Of a stretch of 64,000 nt of DNA, positions 51,290 through 61,670 are shown in pieces. The first letter of the stretch is position 1, and each line of letters opens with the position of its first letter. The notes beneath the pieces were generated by a model. The model was not told the origin of the DNA. It made no database searches and worked only from the letters and a program-made list of their open reading frames with translations. The translations under genes were made by a program, and so were the position numbers. This stretch comes from Eutreptiella sp. 'Long Island Sound 2002' (Eukaryota; Euglenozoa; Euglenophyceae; Eutreptiales; Eutreptiaceae), in contig OZ038379.1 of NCBI GenBank assembly GCA_964036045.1, forward strand, positions 115,223,604 to 115,287,603, written 5' to 3'.

Positions 51290-51889
51290 ATGGCAGCAGT
51301 ACGGCACTGGCGGACATTCAACTATGCCAGTGCGAACCCTTATCTAATCCAAAAACAGCGGAAACAATTGGCCAAGGAACGTTCAACAGGTAGGGCAGTG
51401 GTACGTAGGCATAGTACATCCCGCGAACAGGGAACGAAGATGACAGTGGTGACAAACGGTGTCGAGGACTCAACCGCATCCTTTGATATTGGTCCTATGT
51501 CAGCCTCGACCACGCAGCGGCTCCAACCAATGCGTGCTGTCAAGCTGCACAGGTGCATTGTTGTGGATGCAAATAATTCGTCAGGCCCTGACCCCACAGC
51601 TGCAGACACCTCTGGTAATTCCTCTGTGGCATCCAGTGATGCATCTTCACCTACGGACAGCGGTGATTCTACAAGTACTAGCAGCCCCAGTACCACTGGC
51701 AGCAGCAGCAGCAGTGACTCCTTTATCCCGGCGGCACCACTTCCAAATAAGCTTCGGCGCCGCGGCGTCCCAAGCAAGCCAGCTGTGAAGGTGAACTGTA
51801 TTGATGTGGATGACGCATCCTCAAGTGCCCCCCCTGCCACCTTGCTTCGCGAAAGTGACCATTCCCCTACAGACCAGGCCGACCGTTAA
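51290..51889 (+). CDS. Ser/Thr-rich continuation after an in-frame TAG
   Basis: In the same frame as the 639-codon ORF and separated from it only by a TAG and four codons. It starts MAAVRHWRTFNYASANPYL, has a basic segment (QKQRKQLAKERSTGRAVVRR), then a long Ser/Thr/Asp-rich low-complexity stretch, and ends TAA. Either the two are one protein with a nonsense mutation or readthrough codon, or this is a separate small protein. No domain is recognised. Confidence 0.45.
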   Translation: MAAVRHWRTFNYASANPYLIQKQRKQLAKERSTGRAVVRRHSTSREQGTKMTVVTNGVEDSTASFDIGPMSASTTQRLQPMRAVKLHRCIVVDANNSSGPDPTAADTSGNSSVASSDASSPTDSGDSTSTSSPSTTGSSSSSDSFIPAAPLPNKLRRRGVPSKPAVKVNCIDVDDASSSAPPATLLRESDHSPTDQADR

Positions 51890-52134
51890 CCTTTGCCAAC
51901 CTCTACCTCAGGAACCCACTCCCTGAGGTCCTCGGTGCGGCCGGGGTATACCCAAAACCGATGTCACCCACCCTGTTTTGAGGTGGGGCGGTGCGAATGT
52001 TGGACTGCAGCACCCCGGCTGCGTACCCAACGGTTCGGAGGCGCCTGAAACATGTTTTTTGTGGTACTTTGTACCATTTTTCTTTTCTTTTTTTTTTGTT
52101 ATTGCGCGCCACGAGCGGTTTTTATCTGTGCGTG

Positions 52135-52325
52135 CACCAACGCTCCCTGGGATTTCTCCACTGGCCGCTCGGAAAAACGCTCGGGATTTATCCAATGGCT
52201 GCTCGGGCTATCGCTTGGGATTTATCCAGGGGCCGCTCGGGATATCGCTTGGGATTCATCTGGTGGCCGCTCGAGAAATTGCTTGGGATTTTTCCGGTGG
52301 CCGCTCAGGAGATCCCCAAGCATAA
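52135..52325 (+). repeat. right subterminal array of the CACAT transposon
   Basis: Five units related to GGCCGCTCGGGATATCGC followed by TTGGGATTTATCC, in the same orientation as the left array (47,755-47,940). It lies about 100 bp inside the right terminal repeat. Confidence 0.75.
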
Positions 52326-52387
52326 TCGGTATAGCCTTAGGTGTATCCTAGCACGTTCCTAGGCATATTCCCTTTAAAATCCCCGAC

Positions 52388-52426
52388 GATTTGGACATGA
52401 GAAGCAAAGCGATGGAGCGACATGTG
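52388..52426 (-). repeat. right terminal inverted repeat of the CACAT transposon
   Basis: Reverse complement starts CACATGTCGCTCCATCGC and shares 25 identical bases with the left terminus. It is followed by GTG at 52,427-52,429, matching GTG at 47,614-47,616. Confidence 0.85.
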
Positions 52427-53078
52427 GTGAGGCGGCATCGAGTAGGAGAAAAGAGTTGGCAGTCGGGGCTGAAAAACGTGGTCGGAGAATTCAGGAAGCA
52501 TATGTGTATACGCTTGGTATTCCGCATGGTTCTCCGGGGCCGACTTTGGGCGGCTCCAGAACCATAGCATAGCACTGGGCACCGCCCACAATGAGCTTCA
52601 GCGGGGCAAAATTCTGTGGACGCATCTTTGGATCGACCACATGTATTATTTTGCCAAGAAGTGGGAGATCTTGTCAACGTTCTCCTGCTTTGCCATGGAG
52701 GGAAGTCAGCGGAGGTTGAAGCGCATGTTGCGCAACAACGGGGGCTTAAGCCTCCTCCGGGGGAGACTAGGGGTAAAAGTGGTTGTGGACAACCACACCA
52801 TTGATGATAGCCTTTGGTCGACCAAAAGGGCACAAAATGGGCAATGGCCCATGAGTGTACAAATGTATGCAAGCCGTACACGAAGACGGCTTCTAACCGA
52901 GATCCAGCACCTTCAGACTCTACAGCGGCGGTCCGGTGTCGCAAGAAAGGGACATGAGATCACAACACGAACCCAGACCATTGTTGCCGTTGACCGGGGT
53001 GCATGCAGGGGTGCACTGGAGAGCCTACCAGGGGTGTTAGGACAAATCAGGGGGTGCACGGCGGTAACATTTGTGTAA
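52427..53078 (+). pseudogene. gene X copy 1, 3' part
   Basis: Resumes gene X after the transposon. The open frame 52,575-53,078 reads ILWTHLWIDHMYYFAKKWE, STFSCFAMEGSQRRLKRMLR, VVVDNHTIDDSLWSTK and ends RGCTAVTFV with TAA just before the palindromic tract. Copy 2 ends at the same residue. The CFAMEG..RRLKR pattern recalls late motifs of some DDE transposases (an E followed by RxLK), which is a weak hint only. Between 52,427 and 52,575 the frame is broken. Confidence 0.5.
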
Positions 53079-53082
53079 AATC

Positions 53083-53160
53083 GCGTGAATTCACGTGAAA
53101 ATTGCAGGAAATTGGTACGATATTTGTGCGAATATCGTACGAATTCACGTGAATTCACGC
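53083..53160. repeat. palindromic tract, right of gene X copy 1
   Basis: GTGAATTCACGTGAA, TGGTACGATATTTGTGCGAA and CGTACGAATTCACGTGAATT. It begins four bases after the stop codon of gene X. The matching tract beside copy 2 is 54,872-54,953. Confidence 0.65.
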
Positions 53161-54871
53161 CTATGAATCGACTACACGCTTGTCGGGCTTGGGCACCTCT
53201 CGTTTTGGGTCTGGTTTTGGCATGGTGGATGCTTTTGGGGCGGGACCTTCATTGGATGATGCGTACTGAAGCTACAGGAAGAATTTTACCCCCTGAAATC
53301 CCTCACAAGGAACCACAAAATGGCGTTTTCCCCCGAAAACCTCAAAATTTGGGGGGATTTACGTGAACACTGGCGCGTTGTTCCAACGGCGACTTATCCC
53401 CCGTGCACGAAGGGTACATTGCTGCATGCATTGCGCCTTCACTTGCTCCAGGTGCACGAACTGCTGCCGCTGCCTCCGCATGCCCCATCGCAGTGGCAAC
53501 ACCTTCCTCCTTGGAATTTAGGGCTTCGGCATACAGAATCCAGTGGTCACACGTCTTCATAACTGCAAGCTCCTCCTCTGCAAAGAAATGGGAAAAAATG
53601 TGTTACGGCACCTGTAACCGCATGCGTAACCGCGTGTAACCGGACGACAGCAAACTGGAATAACGTTACTGCACAGGTTACCGCATGGGTAACCGCGCAT
53701 TACCCAGCGTACCCACATTTTTTTGCCTTCACATCCAACTGCGCTATGCAAATCTGACAAGGTGTATTTGCGAAACAACAAGTCCCTGGCTGTTGGTATT
53801 GCACGTGTGTGGTTGCCACGGCTCTTGAACTTAACAATCATCGCCGACAAGGCAACCTTCAACTTTGCAGATACTGCCCACACAAAGCTCTCCCGTAGAC
53901 CACCGGAGTACACCTTTGCTGCCTGTCCCAAGAACAGATTGCCCGACTCATGCACACAAAGCGGCCCTGTCTTGTCTAGGCAGTGTGGGTAGTCGTGGCA
54001 CACCTGGGCAGCGGAGCAGCCCAGGATCTCGTGGCACTCCTGCTTTGCACACTCTCAGTTGTGGTGGAAGGTGGTGGAGGTCGTCCTTTGTTGCCTCTGC
54101 ATTGAGGTGGCGTAAATTACCCTTTGGCGACCTTTGGCCGGCCCACTAATCATGAAAGCCGCCTTTTTCCTTCCGCTTTCCTTCTTTTTCATTGCGCTCT
54201 TGGGTGGCGCCATCTCCGGGAGCTCCGGCTCCTCGTCTTCCTCTTCTTCGTCCTCTTCTTCTTTCCCAGACGCGACCTCTTCGTCGCCCACTTCTCCTGC
54301 TGCTGCTTCTGCTGCTTGTGCCCTCTGAGACGGCGCGTCTTTCACTTGCTGCGGGGTTCCTGTCCTCGGTGCCTTACCTGGGACCACGGTCTGTCCTTTT
54401 CCCCGTCCTGCTTTGGAACCTGCTGCTGAAGCTCATGCTGATGCTGATGCCGATGTTGATGTTGTCCCTCTGCCCTTCACGTGCTGCTTTGTCGCTGCCT
54501 TCAGTGCCACCTTCTTTGGTGCCCCCCCCCCCTCCTGGTCGTGCCTCGTCCTCCACATTCCAGAACGTCCAGCACCTGTTTACCTCACCAATGTGAATGG
54601 TCTTGTCTTTCAAGTCCTTCACATCAACACACTCATAGTTCCACACATTCCAACCCATCGCGTCCGTCACACGGAGGTTCCCCTTTTTGTCTCTGCCACA
54701 AATCCAGCATCTGATGAGACGAGTACCAGTCCTGCGGCTGGCCTTCATATGCAATAAGAGGTGGGAACATGATTACAGTTGTTTCCAAAAGCATCCATAA
54801 ACCCCAAACTGCGCCCAAAACGAGAGGTGCCTAAACCCGGCAAGCCTGTAGCCTATTCATAGGCATGAGGT
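53161..54871. other. centre of the inverted repeat, possible broken gene on the minus strand
   Basis: The inverted homology continues about 80 bp inward on each side (GGCACCTCTCGTTTTGGG at 53,190 and its complement at 54,815) and then stops. Between them, minus-strand segments look partly protein-like: RCWICGRDKKGNLRVTDAMG (54,700-54,640) and VNRCWTFWNV, an acidic run EEEDEEEEDEE (about 54,250), and SGNLFLGQAAKVYSGGLRES to GCEGKKMW (53,940-53,715). They lie in three frames. A GTTAC-word tract follows at 53,600-53,710. I cannot name the protein. Confidence 0.35.
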
Positions 54872-54953
54872 CACGATTTTTCTTACGACATTCGCACGAA
54901 TTTCGTACAAATTTCGTACAGATTTCGTGCGAATTTCACGTGAAGTCACGTGC
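54872..54953. repeat. palindromic tract beside gene X copy 2
   Basis: CGCACGAATTTCGTACAAAT, TTTCGTGCGAATTTCACGTG. It lies immediately downstream (minus strand) of the copy-2 stop codon, in the same relation as 53,083-53,160 has to copy 1. Confidence 0.65.
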
Positions 54954-54955
54954 TT

Positions 54956-56291
54956 TTACACAAATGTTACCGCCACGCACCCCCTGATTTGTCCTAACAC
55001 CCCTAGTAGGCTCTCCAGCGCACCCCTGCATGCACCCCGGTAAACGGCAGCAGTGGTCTGGGTTCGTGTTGTGATCTCATGTCCGTTTCTTGCAACACCG
55101 GACCGCCGCTGTAGAGACTGAAGGTGCTGCATCTCGGTTAGAAGCTGTCTTCGTGTACGGCTGGCATACGTTTGTACACTTATGGGCACTTGCCCATTTT
55201 GTGCCCTTTTGGTCGACCAAAGGCTATCATCAATGGTGTGGTTGTCCACAACCACTTGCACCCCTAGTCTCCCCCAGAGGAGGCTTAGGCCCCCGCTGTT
55301 GCGCAACATGCGCTTCAACCTCCGCTGACTTCCCTCCATGGCAAAGCAGGAGAACGTTGACAAGATTCTCGACGTCCTTGCAAAAAAAACATGTGGTCGA
55401 TCCAAAGATGCGTCCACAGAAGTTTGCCCCGCTGAGGCTCATTGTGGGCGGTGCCCATGGCTATGCTATGGTTCCAGAGCCGCCCCAAGTTGGCCCCAGA
55501 GAATCATGCGGAACGCCAAGCATATACACATATGCTTCCAAAAATCTCCCACCAAGTTTTGCACGCTGACTCCCCTTATTTTCCTCCTACCTGATGCTGC
55601 CTCACACTAGGATACTGTAGGCTAGCATCTAGTATCTTCTCCCAACCCCTGTTCTGCATGAAATGAATGGCAGCAGCACACCCCATCCTCACCCTCCCCT
55701 TGCTACCTGCCTTGTCATTGTTTAATGAGGCACGCGTGCAAGTTCGTGCTGCAAGCCGTGCCTCATCTAGAACCGGTTGCAGCATAGTGCGTGCCACAGT
55801 GGCCGGTGCCTTCCTTGTCAATTGTACAACTAGGTCCCGTGTCGCGTTGATGCCACACAATAGGACACGAAGGACCCCATGGAGGCCATAATCAGGCACT
55901 CGCCTACCAATCGTAATGTTCCTATATATCGCACCTATTGAAAGAGCCCCTTCCCAGTTGCAGTCTATTGCACTTGCTGTGCCAAAGGTAGCAAGGCAAA
56001 GAGCACGGTTACGCATGCAGACGGTGGGACCAGGGGATTCTGCCATCCAGTTTTGGCAGCCCGCCATGAGCACCCATGCTTTCCCATCTGCACAGAAAAA
56101 AAAAGGGACTGTCTATTGTTCCCTCCCGCATCTTTAAAACTTACGGTTGCGGCCTTGCGCAACTTGTCATCAAAATCGATTTTTTGGGACTCCGCGTAGA
56201 GGGTCTCCCATTTTTCATTGCCCCCCAGTAGCCACCAACTACATAGTTGGTTGGGGCTGGCGGTGCCAGCAAGCGTACAATGGACGTACGA
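54956..56291 (-). pseudogene. gene X copy 2 (uninterrupted, 5' truncated)
   Basis: The minus strand carries exon sequence (HCTLAGTASPN, EKWETLYAESQKIDFDDKL), a 57-bp GT-AG intron (56,144-56,088), and a long exon with NRALCLATFGTASAIDCNW, VPDYGLHGVLRVLLCGIN, VARTMLQPVLDEARLAART and FMQNRGWEKILDASLQY. After a broken stretch (55,580-55,420) the C-terminal frame ends RGCVAVTFV at 54,956. It preserves the site where copy 1 was cut, which defines the ends of the CACAT transposon. At 56,291 the sequence switches abruptly to a piggyBac 3' end, so the N-terminal part is lost. Confidence 0.55.
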
Positions 56292-56640
56292 CCCGTGGCG
56301 TATGTAGTGTGTGCCACGGGCGCACTTATTTCTATTGTGGACAATGTGGCATCCCCATGCACAAGAGATGCTTTAACACCAAGTATTGTTAGCAATAGTG
56401 TGTGAAGATTATTTTTTGTTGTGCACTTGCAAGGTTACTATGGTAAAAGAGCAGGGATGACAGGATAGCGGAAAAATTAGTGGTTGCATGCCGTAACCGG
56501 ACCCGTTACCGGGTGCGTAACCGCACTTAGTTGTAACCGAGTTACACGCAACACCGTGTAACCGGACCCGTTACCGCGTGTGTTACCGTGTGTAACCGCA
56601 ATTGTAACCGCACCTTGAAACCCAAATCTGTTGTTTTCTG
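56292..56640 (+). pseudogene. piggyBac 3' end fragment (zinc ribbon and terminal tract)
   Basis: The plus strand reads CSVCHGRTYFYCGQCGIPMH then KRCFNTKYC, the C-terminal zinc ribbon of a piggyBac transposase, followed by noncoding sequence and a GTTAC-word tract (56,490-56,600). The same order occurs in inverted orientation at 3,100-3,420. It is joined to gene X copy 2 with no catalytic part, so it is a chimeric junction. Confidence 0.75.
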
Positions 56641-56784
56641 AAAGAAAAAAAAAAGGGTAGAAATACGTTACCCCACCCCATGTACGTACCCGTATGTTAC
56701 TGAGATAAAAGCAGATGTAACCCAAAGTTTGATGTGTAACCTCGGTAGAGATAGGAAAATACGTTATGCAGTTTTGGGGGAGTT

Positions 56785-56885
56785 GACCCGGGATGTCCGT
56801 AGATATCCGTGGTATATAACCCGGGATATTCCGGCTGCGATATCCCGGGTGATATACTACAGATATCTCCGGATATCCTCAGGCC
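56785..56885. repeat. short GGATATCC-word cluster
   Basis: Dense palindromic words (GATATCC, CCCGGGATATTCC, CGATATCCCGGG, AGATATCTCCGGATATCC) within 100 bp. They resemble the subterminal GGGATATCGC units of the CACAT transposon only loosely. Function unknown. Confidence 0.5.
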
Positions 56886-58869
56886 TATGCCACAGATATA
56901 AGCGTTGAGCTGGCAAGTGTAGGAATAAAGGGGGGATGGGGATGAAATTGTGTGCAGGCCTGTTGGGGAAGGCTTCTGCCGCCCAGTAACCCCCCCCCTT
57001 TACGCAGCACCCAGCTGAGCACAATGGTATCCCCACACCCACAGGAACATAGCCAAAGTGACGCCCCTCCCCCCGCCGGGGGGGAACACAAGGGATATGT
57101 GACACGAAGCAAGACTGGCAAACCCGAAATGATGGCAAATTGCTTGTTGGGATGTGTGCTCAGGTCTACTGAGAGACATGCACTGTGTGCCACTTTTTCT
57201 AGTGCTAGTACTTTACTTTGAGGAACTGCACGTGCTCAACAGCAGCCACTGGAATGGACTATCAAGTTGCACGTGTGGCTGCGAGGGCTGTGCGGGTGGA
57301 CATGAAGAAGGCACGGCGAAAAGAGGAGGCACAGAGATAGAGGAGGTACGTGTGGCAAACGGGTCCAGATTGCACAAAGAAGTGGCCAGCTGTGCAGACA
57401 GATGTGTGAGAGAAAAGCAGATGGGTCAGTGTCAAACTCAAGAGACAAGGCATTATAAGTGGATGTCACCAACAAGGAACAAGACATTGGAGTGGTATAT
57501 CAGAATTAAGGCGTTCAAGGCACATGTGTCACGTCGTCGGGTGGCAGGGAAAAGGGCTGCAAGCACACAAGAGCACGTGCTCCAGAGCAGCCACAATGTT
57601 GCAACAAAGTTCTGTCACATGGGCGTGTAAAAGCATTGAATCACACCAGAGCACAAATATGTCGACCTGCTATTTCATTAATGGCAAACAACCTCATACG
57701 TCCATGGCATTTAATCATCTTCGCGTCAAGAAACACATATCAGATTTTTTCCAAGGCGCACATCTCACACACCCTACATACACATCATTGTCTCCAACAA
57801 GGAACAAGACATTGGAGTGGTAATGCTCTTAGGACTTCGTGGAGTAGATGAGGTCAAGTTGATGAAATTTATGAAATTAGGTACATTGGCAATGTGGTAT
57901 GGCCAGTGCTGGTGAGGGTTGTAGATGGTACAAGCAAGCCGGATGCAGTCCAGGACGGCGTAAATGTCTGGTAAAAATGAACCGCCACGGGGAGAGAACA
58001 AAACTTTTCTTTAGAAAAAAACTTCAAAAAACTAGTTTTTTTGGAGGAAGAAACGGTGACCGCAACCCGGAAAAAAAAAGAGCTCCTAAAACCGCTACTT
58101 GTAGCCAAAATCGCCGAAAATCATAAAAATAAAAATAATAGCAATGAAAATAATAATGAAAAGAACGAAACTCCCCCAAAAAAAGTAGACGAAATAGACC
58201 CTTCATAGTACAAAAATAGAAGAATATGTACCATGCTTCGAAAAACATGGTTGTTTGATCTAATGCCTGGTTGTTTGATATAATACCGAGGGCACAAACC
58301 CGAACAATGAGACTGGATGATGCACAAGAACAGATGGAACAAAGTAAGCACAAGACGACTCATAACATATTTAAAAACTTTCCACTGCAAATTTTTGCAA
58401 TCACATGCTTTGTGTTGTTGCGAAAAATCGCAATGACACAAACATAGTGTAGGATGAAGTGTGGGCAATTATAGATGTTGTTCCTCAATACTTCCAATTT
58501 TTCTTTTAGATACCCTCTTCACTGGCAATGCCGTGGCAATGCACATTGGTGCCATAACAACACACTACAAATAGTGACAACGTGATGTGTTGACTTTCGG
58601 GTACCTAAACAATTGGTTGTTTGCTCTACACTCCATGGTTCACACATGCATGCAATTCCATGTCACACTCATGCATTTGACCTCAAGGGCGCCGAGGGAC
58701 TCATGCGGCACGCGCCGTGAAACGCGTGGCGCAGATGAGTGGCAAGGTGAAACGCGTGGCGCAAATAAGCGGCAAAGCAGCCTTGAGTGGGGCGCTTCAT
58801 GAATACCCGCAGCCCCTTTGTGCGTGCCCCATGGCGTGTTTGGGTGGGCACCCGAGGGTGCCGGACAGT
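56886..58869. other. spacer with short repeats, no gene recognised
   Basis: Open frames are short and without domains. A 29-bp direct repeat (CCAACAAGGAACAAGACATT and 9 more) occurs at 57,469-57,497 and 57,794-57,822. A 29-bp tandem pair (GTGAAACGCGTGGCGCA...) lies at about 58,718-58,785. The rest is AT-rich, with A runs at 58,015-58,150. Confidence 0.5.
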
Positions 58870-61564
58870 TTAGCAATCAATCTGTGAGTACTGTCCACTA
58901 TGCTGCGATCCATCCCCATTTCCAGTAGGCGATGTGGGTGCATGTGCAGCACTCTGTGCATCTGTCTGTGGTACCCACCAGTTTGGGGGGTACCCTTTCA
59001 TGCCCAGCTCATATATAATGTACCGAAAATTTTCCATTGCCTCTTCAATGTGTGAGGTGTAGAAGAGGCCTTTCTGGCAAAGGGCGGGAACCAGCGACTG
59101 CAGGACTTTGCGTGCGTTTGGGCTTTGCACTTTCTGAAACCGCAGCAGTCGCTTGTGGGCTGGTGTGTCCCACGTCATTTTCTTCTTCATACAGAAATGG
59201 ATTCTGCCTGCCTGTACACGCATACATGCTTCCAAATTGGTCCGTTCAAAACCCTGTCCTTCCACTTGCAGCTCTACACCTAACACTGTCTTAAAGTACA
59301 GTCTCACAGATTCAATGGTAGATTTTTTTGACCACACTCCCACCATGTTGTCACGGAACCTGTATGGGCGGGCATGCAGCGACAGTGCCACGTGTCATCT
59401 GTGGCCCTGTACTGTGCACCCGTGGTCCAACGGCACCCCTGTCTCTGCCTGCTGCTAGTGCCAGTGATCTTCTGTCTGCATACAATATATGCTGGCGCTC
59501 TGTGCACTGCATATTCCTCCTATTGGTACTCCCCTGCGATGCCTCATCACTTGCCCTCCTGACACGAAGATTTCATTGTAAAAAAGGTCATACCTCATAT
59601 AGTTCCATATATGTGTCCTTGATATATTGCTGTACGTATCATACCCTTTCCCCAACCTGTCCCACTTGCCTGTTAACTTGCTCAGGCCACCTAGGGGGTC
59701 CCCACAGTGAATCTGTGGGCCTGTGCCGCCAGTGTGCGCAGTCACTGTAGTTGTATTGCCTCCCAAACACCCCATTCTGGTCTCCACTAGCCCCCCTCTG
59801 GCGGGGCCTGTGGAATATGTTTTCTATCTGTCCTTTGGAAAGTCTCGGAAACATCTCACGGACATCCAGTTCCCAAATCTTCAGTGCCTGTGGATCTCTG
59901 ATGCACTTATGTTGTGGTACCATGTTTGTTTGTTTGACCCAACCTTTCACATCCGACGTTTGCGGCATTTCAAATGATTGCATGCACTGCTGCCCCTCTG
60001 CGATAAATACATTCAGTGCCCTCCCTTCCTGTGTCCCAATTGCCCTCATCGGGTGCCTGGCATATGAGAAGACTACTCTGCATTTCAACTCTCGTGCATG
60101 CTCATTGGACTTGTTTTTTATAAATATAAACGTGGATGGGGCGGCTGTCGTTCCCTGTCCCTTGAAAAATTGATCCACGTCACACTTCATTGCATTTTGG
60201 AACAGCATGTCTTTTGCCGTGTTCATGGCATCCTTCTTTGACCCCAAAGAAGCAATAGGTTCGAACTGCACAGGGTCATAATATATATCCTCCGGCAACT
60301 TTGCATACAGTGTTTTACATACCTGGAAACCTTTACGTGGATTTTTGTCCACTGGACTCCACTCCCACTGTTTGTTGAGTTTTTCCCTCACCTTCTCCAG
60401 GTGTCCGTGTCGCATTCTCACTGCGGTCTCTCTTTCTGCATTTTCCCTGATGTCATTCATCGCTCTCTGCATACCTTTCCTCACCCATCCCCGCCAGTCT
60501 CCCGGGGAATGACTTGTACAGGCGTGCACATGCTTGCTGGCATGCTTCCTCAAAATAGCCCCTCTCTCCCAATGCAACATTTTTCATATTCTGCCACAGT
60601 GTCGGCACTAACGCCGGCACAACCTGCTTTAGCTTGTGTTCTGCTCTAACCGCCACACGCCCTTTCACCCGTGGTAGCGTGCTCGGGAATGAAGCACACC
60701 TACACCGCGCACATGCTCGTGTGTGCAATTGTTCCTTGGTGACTATGGTCCCTTGAGTGAACAGTACACGTCCTACTAGGTGCTGCCTGCGTGCCACAAA
60801 ACACACTACTGTCTGCAAGTATTCCCGTATGAGTTTGGGGATCGGGAGGTGTTGTATTATGTCCTGCACTGTACACCTCATGTGTGCAAGGTCCACTATA
60901 TTATTTACAGGGTATGGTATCAGTATTCTTGCTGGCAGGTTCAATTTCAGGCGTGCCTTTGCCACTTCCCTCACTCAGTTGCCCAGCCTACCCTTCAGTG
61001 AATTTCGGACTCTGCTGGCAGCCCAGGAGAGCCTTCGGTTATTAAGCTGCTGGTGAATCGGTCTTTTAACTTCATCTGTGGTGAGGGCATACCTTGGCAG
61101 TGGCTCCGCCTTCAGTGGGGGCTCTTTTTCCCCTGTCTGCCATCGCGTGTGCTGCACGGTGGACACCTGTTTTCCCCACTTCCTGATCCACATTATTTGT
61201 TCTACATCTGCCTGTCTGAGACGCACATACTCAAGTGGTACAATGATAAACTCATGCCTCCTAATTTTCTTCATCCCATCATAGAAATTTCTGGTTCTTC
61301 CTGTCTGAAACGCTTGTACGACTTTCCCCGTGCCATCAGTGCTGCACCAGCCAAGTACTCACTGAACCTCTTTGCCAGTGCTCGCTGTCCCGTCCTGCAT
61401 GCCCTTCGATGTCTGCGCTGATATTGCTTTATCCACCCGGGTAACGGGGTTAATTTTCGGGTAACGGGTGACTTTTCCGAAGTCAGGGTATACAAGGGGT
61501 TTTTGAACTGCCGGAGTTGGGTAACGTGCGGATACACAACAATTTCACCTTGAACTACATGCAC
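58870..61564 (-). pseudogene. divergent reverse transcriptase gene (frameshifted)
   Basis: Successive minus-strand frames form one long protein. An N-terminal basic part (61,564-60,975) is followed after an in-frame TGA by a helical part (60,974-60,453, with TRACARCRC), then the RT core. FIFIKNKSNEHARELKCRVV and FSYARHPMRAIG are the fingers, IWELDVREMFPRLSKGQIEN is motif A (about 59,880-59,825), VMRHRRGVPIGGICSAQSAS is motif B (about 59,535-59,480), and YRFRDNMVGVW is motif C (about 59,360-59,330). Motif C has R-D-N where most RTs have D-D. The fold order is convincing, but no endonuclease or integrase is attached. Three frame changes are needed. Confidence 0.6.
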
Positions 61565-61670
61565 TCTGCATATTCATGGCCGTTTTCCGCCTTTTTGTGC
61601 ACACTTGTTACCACACCTAGGGGCTTCCTAGCACAAATGGTGATAAATGAGGTAACCTAGTTACACCACA
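61430..61670. repeat. GGTAAC/GTTACC words upstream of piggyBac copy 2
   Basis: Scattered GGGTAACGGGT, GGTAACGTGC and GTTACACC words, a weaker version of the tract at 5,715-5,885 in copy 1. It overlaps the start region of the RT reading. Confidence 0.4.

Larger units (their letters stand above)
47617..52426 (+). mobile_element. DNA transposon with CACAT termini, inserted in gene X
   Basis: The uninterrupted gene-X copy (55.6 kb, minus) shows exactly where this 4,810-bp insert sits. Its left end starts CACATTTTGCAGATCGC and its right end, reverse-complemented, starts CACATGTCGCTCCATCGC. Both continue with the same 25 bases (ATCGCTTTGCTTCTCATGTC and 5 more). GTG flanks both ends as a possible 3-bp target duplication. 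Both subterminal regions carry arrays of about 35-bp repeats. Inverted termini starting CAC, a 3-bp duplication and subterminal repeats resemble the CACTA/EnSpm style, but the main protein is not recognised. Confidence 0.8.

Noticed and set aside
58000-58470. Minus-strand membrane-protein-like frames rich in Phe, Tyr and Leu
   Set aside because: They are translations of A-rich, T-poor simple DNA, short and overlapping in two frames, with no conserved features.
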